Source: Betaproteobacteria bacterium (GTDB lineage: Bacteria; Pseudomonadota; Gammaproteobacteria; Burkholderiales; SG8-41). From it: DNA of 51,563 nucleotides. Shown piece by piece: positions 45,553-51,563 of the stretch (the first letter of the stretch is position 1; each line of letters begins with the position of its first letter). Position numbers and translations under genes: made by a program. Location of the stretch: the NCBI GenBank assembly GCA_016192825.1, contig JACPTK010000093.1:1-51563 (forward strand), written 5' to 3'. The notes beneath the pieces were generated by a model. The model did not search any database. It had not been told where the DNA came from and saw nothing but the letters and a program-made list of their open reading frames with translations.

Positions 45553-45764
45553 CTAGGAGTTTGTCGGACTTAGGACCGACAAACTCCTAAATGCAAAACC
45601 GCCTGCGCCAGAACGCAAGAAAAAGGCAGTGAAAACCTTATTTTCAGCCTGCTCGCGTGCCCGTTAGAGACTAATAAGGGTCGTCATCCCGTATTTCATT
45701 CGAAATTCGCAGGCGGTCTTGCTGTGAGCAGCCTGTCGGAATGCCAAGTCCGACAGGCTGCTAG
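45553..45764 (-). repeat. 212-bp composite palindromic element, copy 2 (inverted)
   Basis: CTAG (45553), palindrome B, ATGCAAAACCGCCTGCG, the same core in reverse, palindrome A, CTAG (45761–45764). As reverse complement it differs from copy 1 at five positions over 212 bp. In this copy the inner arms GCAAGACCGCCTGCG / CGCAGGCGGTTTTGC pair throughout with one G·U. Confidence 0.9.
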
Positions 45765-45808
45765 CCTAACAAGGGGGCGCGGGAAGGGCAACCGGGATCG
45801 AAATCCGG

Positions 45809-47347
45809 CTATCCGGCGGCGCGCCGGGCGAAGTCCCCGGGGCGAAAGCCGAGCAGCCAGAGCGCCGCGAAATAAGTGGCGGCGCCGAGCGCCACCACCC
45901 CCGTCAATTGCAGGGCGCGCGCGCCGGCGCTAATCGCGAGCCAGGACGCGTCGGTGCCGCAGGCGAGCCACAGCATCGCGGCCATGGCGTAGACCGCGAT
46001 CGCGAGCTTGAGCAGGAACACGGGCCAGCCCGGCTGCGGCCGGTAGATCTCGCGCCGGCACAGGCCGCGCAGCAGCAGCGCCGCGTTGAAGCAGGCGCCG
46101 AGGCCGATGGCGAGCGCGAGCCCCGCGTGCTTCAGCGGCCAGATGAAGGCGAAGTTCATGAGCTGGGTGAGCGCGAGCGTCGCGAGCGCCATCCGGACCG
46201 GCGTGCGGATGTCCTGGCGCGCGTAGAACCCGGGCGCGAGCACCTTCACCATCACGAGCCCGATCAGCCCGATGCTGTAGGCGATCACGGCCCGCCGCGT
46301 CGCGTACACATCCTCGACGCCGAACGCGCCGTAGTGGAAGAGCGTGGCGACCAGCGGCACCGCGAGCAGCGCCAGTGCCGCCGCCGCCGGCGCGGCGAGC
46401 AGCAGCGTCAGCCGCAGCCCCCAGTCGAGCAGCTCGGAATACTGCTGCGCCGATCGCTCGGCGTGATACTTCGACAGGCTCGGCAGCAGGATCGTGCCCA
46501 GCGCCACGCCGAGCAGCCCGACTGGGAACTCCATCAGGCGGTCGGCGTAATAAAGCCAGGACACGCTGCCGGTCACCAGGAACGAGGCGAAGATCACGTT
46601 GATCACCAGGCTCACCTGGCTGATCGAAACGCCGAACACCGCCGGTCCCATCTGGCGCAGGATGCGCCGGACGCCTTCGTCCCCGGGACGGAACTTGAAG
46701 CGCGGCAGCAGCCCGATTCGCGCCAGGAACGGCACCTGCAGCGCGAGCTGCGCGACGCCGCCCGCGAACACCGCCCAGGCGAGCGCCTTGACCGGCGGGT
46801 CGAAATGCGGCGCGCCCCACAGTGCGAAAGCGATGAACGACAGGTTGAGCAGCGTCGGCGTGACGGCCGGGACCGAGAAGCGGCTGAAGGTGTTGAGGAT
46901 GCCGCCGGCGAGCGCCACGAGCGAAATGAAGAAGACGTAGGGAAAGGTGATCCGCAGCAGGCTCACCGTGAGCTCGAACTTGCCCGGCGTCGCCGCAAAC
47001 CCCGGCGCCGTGACATAGATGATGAGCGGCGCGGCGAGCACACCGATCAACGTCACCACGAAGAGCGCCAGCGCGAGAAAGGCGGCGACGTGGTCCACCA
47101 GCAGCCGGGTGTCGCTTTCCCCGCGCCGGTTCTTGTACTCGGCGAGGATGGGCACGAAGGCCTGGGAGAACGCCCCTTCCGCGAACAGCCGCCGCAGCAG
47201 GTTGGGCAGCTTGAAGGCGACGAAGAAGGCGTCGGTGGCGAGACCGGCGCCGAACACGCGGGCGATGACGAGGTCGCGGACGAAGCCGAGAATGCGCGAG
47301 ATGAGCGTCATGCTGCTCACCGTCGCGAGCGCCTTGAGCAGGTTCAT
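45809..47347 (-). CDS. murJ: Lipid II flippase MurJ (MviN)
   Basis: A 512-residue polytopic membrane protein of the MOP exporter family with about 14 segments. It moves lipid II across the inner membrane for peptidoglycan synthesis. The N-terminus [68 protein letters not shown] is diagnostic, including the conserved arginines. ATG 47347 has GGACGG upstream; a longer reading to 47452 lacks homology and would overlap the rpsT promoter region. It is divergent from rpsT, as in many betaproteobacteria. Confidence 0.95.
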   Translation of the reverse strand: MNLLKALATVSSMTLISRILGFVRDLVIARVFGAGLATDAFFVAFKLPNLLRRLFAEGAFSQAFVPILAEYKNRRGESDTRLLVDHVAAFLALALFVVTLIGVLAAPLIIYVTAPGFAATPGKFELTVSLLRITFPYVFFISLVALAGGILNTFSRFSVPAVTPTLLNLSFIAFALWGAPHFDPPVKALAWAVFAGGVAQLALQVPFLARIGLLPRFKFRPGDEGVRRILRQMGPAVFGVSISQVSLVINVIFASFLVTGSVSWLYYADRLMEFPVGLLGVALGTILLPSLSKYHAERSAQQYSELLDWGLRLTLLLAAPAAAALALLAVPLVATLFHYGAFGVEDVYATRRAVIAYSIGLIGLVMVKVLAPGFYARQDIRTPVRMALATLALTQLMNFAFIWPLKHAGLALAIGLGACFNAALLLRGLCRREIYRPQPGWPVFLLKLAIAVYAMAAMLWLACGTDASWLAISAGARALQLTGVVALGAATYFAALWLLGFRPGDFARRAAG

Positions 47348-47436
47348 ACCGTCCTGCGCCGAAGCACGTTGCAAAAACCCCCGAACATCAGTAAGATGGC
47401 GCCCTTTTTCCGATTCAGCCCCGGAGTTTACAGCAC

Positions 47437-47700
47437 ATGGCCAATATCGCATCCGCTCGAAAACGCGCGCGCCAGGCGGAAAAGCGCCGCCAGCACAACG
47501 CGGCGCTGCGCTCGGAGCTGCGCAGCGCGATCCGGAACGTGAGGAAAGCGATCGCCGCGGGGGACAAGAAGGCGGCGCGGGACGTGTTTACGCGCGCGAC
47601 CGGCGTGATCGACTCCATCGCGGACAAGCACATCATTCACAAGAACGCCGCGGCACGCCACAAGAGCCGCCTGTCGGCCAGAATCAAGGCGATGGCGTAA
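47437..47700 (+). CDS. rpsT: 30S ribosomal protein S20
   Basis: An 87-residue, very basic protein ([39 protein letters not shown]) matching S20, which binds 16S rRNA in the small subunit. ATG 47437 has CGGAG about 10 bases upstream. It is divergent from murJ. GGCGGCC just at its stop codon pairs with GGCCGCC at 47747, a weak stem without a U-tract. Confidence 0.97.
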   Translation: MANIASARKRARQAEKRRQHNAALRSELRSAIRNVRKAIAAGDKKAARDVFTRATGVIDSIADKHIIHKNAAARHKSRLSARIKAMA

Positions 47701-47813
47701 GGCGGCCTCCGTCAGGTCGACGGCAAGCAACCGGCGGCGTCGCGTCGGCCGCCTTGGAATAACCTCCGTACGATAATCGCGTTCAAGAAATCGCCGCCGC
47801 ACGGGCGACGGGC

Positions 47814-47896
47814 AGCGGTGTGTCGCCCGCCGGCACCGCAGATCAGGATGGCGGTGGCCTGCGAAAACCGGAACCCATAGTCCGACACACTGCTAG
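47814..47896. repeat. Type C dispersed repeat, full copy
   Basis: Terminal arms AGCGGTGTGTCG (47814–47825) and CGACACACTGCT (47883–47894) bracket GCAGATCAGGATGGCGGTGG and GCCTGCGAAAACC. Its terminal CTAG (47893–47896) is also the first CTAG of composite copy 3, so the two elements are joined at a shared tetranucleotide. Confidence 0.8.
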
Positions 47897-48100
47897 CAGC
47901 CTGTCGGACTTACCAGTCGGGACAGGCTGCTAAAAGCAAAACCGGCCGGATTTCCGCAAAATATCATTTCAAACAGCCTCAATCGCAGCACGAGCACGCA
48001 CTTTCTTCGCGGTTCGCGGCACTGAATGTTGTTCGACCTCATTCGGCTGGCCGGTTTTGCATAAGGAGCTTGTCGCATCGCAAGTCCGACAAGCTCCTAG
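47893..48100 (+). repeat. 208-bp composite palindromic element, copy 3 (different core)
   Basis: The organisation is as at 40714: CTAG, palindrome A (AGCAGCCTGTC / GACAGGCTGCT), inner arm GCAAAACCGGCC, core, inner arm GGCCGGTTTTGC, palindrome B (AGGAGCTTGTCG / CGACAAGCTCCT), CTAG. The core sequence is unrelated to copies 1 and 2, yet the inner arms remain perfectly complementary with compensating changes. The final CTAG supplies the stop of the DUF3579 gene. Confidence 0.88.
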
Positions 48101-48435
48101 GCGGGCGCCGCGCCCGGGGTGACGATTCCGCCCGCGGGCGCTTCCTCCGGCCGCTTCTCCTTGCGCCCGGGACGCATCTTCAATTCGTTGTCGCGGGCAA
48201 AACCGAGCAGGAATCGGAACGCGTCCGGGTCGAGTCCCTCGAGCCGCAGGTCCACCACCACGCAGCGGATGCCGCCGGCCATGATGGGCTTGAGGTAGGG
48301 CGAGTAGGAGAGATGCCGGTCCTGGCCGAACACCGACATCATGCCGCACAGCCGCTCCGCCCAGTCGCTGGGACGGAAGGTGTGGCCGATTTCCGTGACG
48401 CCCTGTATGACGATCTCGGGAGAGCCGTGGAACAT
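48097..48435 (-). CDS. DUF3579 family protein
   Basis: A 112-residue small cytoplasmic protein (VIQGVTEIGHTFRPSDWAERLCGMMSVFGQDRHLSYSPYLKPIMAGGIRCVVVDLRLEGLDPDAFRFLLGFARDNEL) matching the betaproteobacterial DUF3579 family usually found between rpsT and argD. The function is unknown. The C-terminal 30 residues (PGRKEKRPEEAPAGGIVTPGAAPA) are low complexity. It is divergent from argD over 192 bp. The TAG stop is the CTAG of a palindromic repeat. Confidence 0.85.
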   Translation of the reverse strand: MFHGSPEIVIQGVTEIGHTFRPSDWAERLCGMMSVFGQDRHLSYSPYLKPIMAGGIRCVVVDLRLEGLDPDAFRFLLGFARDNELKMRPGRKEKRPEEAPAGGIVTPGAAPA

Positions 48436-48627
48436 GTCGGATAAGGAAAGTCGCCTGCGAGCGCAATATTACTACAGGCACGGGCCCGGATTCGGCGTCC
48501 GCCGCACGACGGCGGAGCGCGCGACGGCGAAATTCCCGCTTGCGCCCAGCGGGTTGATGGGGTAACAATAGCAGCACTCCGCACGGCGGCTTCTGGCCGC
48601 CGTGACTGTTTCGGGGCGCGTAACACC

Positions 48628-49833
48628 ATGACGCACGTGATGAACACGTATGCCCGGCTGCCCGTCGCCTTCGAGCGCGGCGAAGGCTCGTGGCTGTGGG
48701 ACGCGGGCGGCAAGCGCTATCTCGACGCGGTTGCCGGCATCGCGGTGTGCGGGCTCGGCCACAGCCATCCCAAGTACGTGGCCGCCCTGCGCGAGCAGGT
48801 GGGCACGCTCGTCCACACGTCCAACCTCTACCAGATCACGCTGCAGGAAAAGCTCGCCGACCGGCTCGCCGCGATATCGGGCATGGACAACGTGTTTTTC
48901 TGCAACTCCGGCTGCGAGGCCAACGAGGCGGCGATCAAGCTCGCCCGGCTCTACGGCCACAAGAGGAACATCGAAGCGCCGGCCATCGTCGTCCTGGAGA
49001 AAGCCTTCCACGGCCGCACCATCGCCACGCTCTCCGCCACCGGCAGCCGCAAGGTGCAAGCGGGATTCGAGCCCCTGCTCTCCGGTTTCGTGCGCGTCCC
49101 CTTCGACGACCTCGACGCGGTGAAGCGCGTCGCGGAGAGCAACCGCAACGTGGTGGCGGTGCTGGTGGAGCTGCTGCAGGGCGAGGGCGGCGTCAACGTC
49201 TGCCACGACGGCTACCTCAAGGGCCTGCGCGATATCTGCGAGGCGCACGGCTGGCTGTTGATGCTCGACGAAGTGCAGAGCGGCATGGGCCGCACCGGCA
49301 AGTGGTTCGCGTTCCAGCATTCGGGCGTCATACCCGACGTGATGCCGCTCGCCAAGGGCCTCGCCAACGGCGTGCCGATCGGCGCCTGCCTGGCGGCCGG
49401 CCCCGCGGCCCAGCTGTTCAAGCCCGGCAACCACGGCTCGACTTTCGGCGGCAATCCGCTCGCCTGCGCCGCCGCGCTCGCCACGCTCGACATCATCGAG
49501 GACGAGCGGCTGATGGAGAACGCGGTCAAGGTCGGCGACTTCATCCGGGCGGAGCTCGCCCGGCAGATCGGCGGCCTGAAAGGCGTCAGGGAGATCCGCG
49601 GCAGGGGGCTGATGATCGGCATCGAGCTCGAATACGCCTGTGGCGAGCTCGTGCAGCAGGCGCTCGAGAACGGCGTGCTCATCAACGTCACGATGGACAA
49701 CGTCGTCCGGCTGCTGCCGCCGCTCGTCTTCAGGCAGGAGGAAGCCGGGCTGCTGCTGGAATCGCTGGTCCCTCTGGTCACCCGGTTCCTCGACCGCCAG
49801 AGCGCGCCGCAGGCCGCCGCACAGACGGCCTGA
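48628..49833 (+). CDS. argD: Acetylornithine aminotransferase
   Basis: A 401-residue class III PLP aminotransferase converting N-acetylglutamate semialdehyde to N-acetylornithine in arginine synthesis. Signatures: NSGCEANEAAIKLAR, EKAFHGRTIATLSATG, LMLDEVQSGMGRTGKWFAFQHSGVIPDVMPLAKGLANGVPIGA (the Lys of LAKG binds PLP) and STFGGNPLACAAALATLD. An ATG four codons further (MNTYARLP) is a possible alternative start. It heads argD–argF–argG on the plus strand. Confidence 0.95.
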   Translation: MTHVMNTYARLPVAFERGEGSWLWDAGGKRYLDAVAGIAVCGLGHSHPKYVAALREQVGTLVHTSNLYQITLQEKLADRLAAISGMDNVFFCNSGCEANEAAIKLARLYGHKRNIEAPAIVVLEKAFHGRTIATLSATGSRKVQAGFEPLLSGFVRVPFDDLDAVKRVAESNRNVVAVLVELLQGEGGVNVCHDGYLKGLRDICEAHGWLLMLDEVQSGMGRTGKWFAFQHSGVIPDVMPLAKGLANGVPIGACLAAGPAAQLFKPGNHGSTFGGNPLACAAALATLDIIEDERLMENAVKVGDFIRAELARQIGGLKGVREIRGRGLMIGIELEYACGELVQQALENGVLINVTMDNVVRLLPPLVFRQEEAGLLLESLVPLVTRFLDRQSAPQAAAQTA

Positions 49834-49897
49834 TCGCGTCCCCGATCCTGCGAGGATCGTGAATATGGTTCACCACGCTTGGCCTCTCATCCCTTCC

Positions 49898-49918
49898 CCC
49901 TCTCCCGAGTGGAGAGGG
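49898..49918. repeat. CCCTCTCC-cgagt-GGAGAGGG inverted repeat
   Basis: Eight-base perfect arms, extendable by one G/C pair. The same hairpin as at 3375 with one loop change, located between argD and argF. Confidence 0.7.
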
Positions 49919-49979
49919 GAAACGGACGGCGGCGAATGGCTTGGCGGCCATTTACCGAAGACTCAATAGGCGACGCTGC

Positions 49980-50921
49980 ATGGCCGTCCGGCACTTTCTT
50001 CAATTCAGGGACTTCTCTCTCGAGGAGTACGAGTACCTGTTCGAGCGCACCCGCTGGATCAAGGACATGTTCAAGCGCTACGTGCCGTACCAGCCGCTGC
50101 GCGACCGCACGCTCGCCATGGTGTTCGAGAAGCAATCCACCCGCACGCGGGTCTCGTTCGAGGCCGGCATGCACCAGCTCGGCGGCTCGGTGATCACGCT
50201 CATGACGCACGACACGCAGATGGGACGCGGCGAGCCGATCGAGGACGTCGCGCGCGTCATCACGCGCATGGTGGACATCGTCATGATCCGCACCTTCGAG
50301 CAGACGATCATCGAGAAATTCGCGGAGTACTCGCGCGTGCCGGTGGTGAACGGCCTCACCAACGAGTACCACCCGTGCCAGATCCTCGCGGACATCTACA
50401 CGTTCGTCGAGCAGCGCGGCTCGATCCGCGGCAAGACCGTGGCCTGGATCGGGGACTCGAACAACGTCTGCAACACCTGGCTGCAGGCGGCGGAAGCCTT
50501 CGACTTCAACGTGCACGTCTCCACCCCGCCGGGCTACGAGGTGGAACCCGAGCGCGCGGGCCTCTACGGCACCGACCACTACGAGGAATTCGATGATCCG
50601 ATGAAGGCCGCCAAGGGTGCCGACCTCATCACCACCGACGTGTGGACCAGCATGGGCGACGAGGCCCAGTCCGCCAGGCGCAAGCGCGATTTCGAGGCCT
50701 GGCGGGTGGATGCGGAGATGATGAAGGCGGCGAAGAAGGACGCGCTGTTCATGCACTGCCTGCCGGCGCATCGCGGCGAGGAAGTCGCCGCCAAGGTGAT
50801 CGACGGCCCCCAGAGCGTGGTCTGGGACGAGGCCGAGAACCGGCTCCACACCCAGAAAGCCCTGATGGAGTACCTGCTGCTGGGCCGGATCAAGACCCAG
50901 GGCGACCTCTGGTCTACTTGA
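49980..50921 (+). CDS. argF: Ornithine carbamoyltransferase
   Basis: The 313-residue enzyme makes citrulline from ornithine and carbamoyl phosphate. Motifs: EKQSTRTRVSFEAGM (carbamoyl phosphate), NEYHPCQILADI, WIGDSNNVCNTW and FMHCLPAHRGEEV (ornithine and catalytic Cys). ATG 49980 (MAVRHFLQFRDFSLEEYEYLFERT) fits the family; an upstream in-frame ATG at 49941 adds unrelated residues. The ribosome-binding site is weak. It is 146 bp after argD and 102 bp before argG, with a heptamer array in the latter spacer. Confidence 0.96.
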   Translation: MAVRHFLQFRDFSLEEYEYLFERTRWIKDMFKRYVPYQPLRDRTLAMVFEKQSTRTRVSFEAGMHQLGGSVITLMTHDTQMGRGEPIEDVARVITRMVDIVMIRTFEQTIIEKFAEYSRVPVVNGLTNEYHPCQILADIYTFVEQRGSIRGKTVAWIGDSNNVCNTWLQAAEAFDFNVHVSTPPGYEVEPERAGLYGTDHYEEFDDPMKAAKGADLITTDVWTSMGDEAQSARRKRDFEAWRVDAEMMKAAKKDALFMHCLPAHRGEEVAAKVIDGPQSVVWDEAENRLHTQKALMEYLLLGRIKTQGDLWST

Positions 50922-50927
50922 AATACC

Positions 50928-50999
50928 GTGGCTCGTGGCTCGTGGCTGGTAGCTGGTAGCTGGTAGCTGGGAGCTGGGAGCTGGGAGCTGGGAGCTGGC
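50928..50999. repeat. Heptamer tandem array between argF and argG
   Basis: About ten 7-bp units: GGCTCGT, GGCTGGTA-type and then GCTGGGA repeated four times. It occupies most of the argF–argG spacer. Confidence 0.9.
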
Positions 51000-51023
51000 A
51001 ACAACGATAGATTCAACGATCGA

Positions 51024-51563
<540 letters not shown>

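Noticed and set aside
47699-47755. Stem AAGGCGGCC...GGCCGCCTT after rpsT as a terminator
   Set aside because: The loop is about 39 bases and no U-tract follows, so intrinsic termination is not supported.

Overview
The window is about 51.6 kb of high-GC DNA that reads as a betaproteobacterial chromosome segment (Burkholderiales/Nitrosomonadales-like). The grounds are the gene order rpsT – DUF3579 – argD – argF – argG, the ribF–ileS–lspA–ispH cluster, the sulfite/nitrite reductase–DUF934 pair beside a CysB-type regulator, and tripartite-tricarboxylate (Bug/TctC) solute receptors. No rRNA operon, complete insertion sequence, prophage, integrase or CRISPR array is visible. Identification is from protein motifs and gene order only.

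Region by region. 1–10.2 kb holds catabolic and envelope genes: a zeta-class glutathione transferase coupled by ATGA to an ADP-ribosylglycohydrolase, two TctC receptors plus the 3' remnant of a third, an alpha/beta hydrolase, an acyl-CoA dehydrogenase, an HtrA-like protein without a full catalytic triad, a divergent SDR, and a DsbC-type disulfide isomerase. 10.2–21.7 kb is one giant secreted-protein gene of about 3650 codons. It contains three seven-repeat RCC1 propellers separated by 15, 6 and 5 fibronectin-III domains, behind a promoter with a consensus CRP site. 21.7–31.8 kb holds tRNA-Thr(CGT), a cysteine-less Fur-family regulator, and a type IV minor-pilin operon (pilE, fimT, pilV, pilW, pilX, pilY1) followed by a TonB-like gene. 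The PilY1 carries an unusual run of inserted repeats.

31.9–37.3 kb is the ribF–ileS–lspA–ispH cluster on the minus strand. 37.4–40.7 kb holds the siroheme sulfite/nitrite reductase and DUF934 gene, divergent from cysB. 40.9–45.5 kb holds a phosphonate-type ABC transporter (phnD, phnC, two phnE) and an internally deleted egtB. 45.8–51.6 kb holds murJ, rpsT, a DUF3579 gene and argD/argF/argG, with argG cut by the window end.

The intergenic DNA is unusually structured. A family of palindromes built on TGTCGG...CCGACA and commonly bounded by CTAG occurs at least a dozen times. It occurs singly or as about 210-bp composites in which two palindromes bracket a core closed by a GCAAAACCG/CGGTTTTGC stem. 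Two composites, 97–98% identical and inverted, flank the phn–egtB block. In several places the CTAG supplies the stop codon of the adjacent gene. Separately, 7-bp-period tandem arrays sit in at least six spacers, and two other short inverted repeats recur. These repeats, the giant RCC1/Fn3 protein and the modified PilY1 are the most unusual contents.
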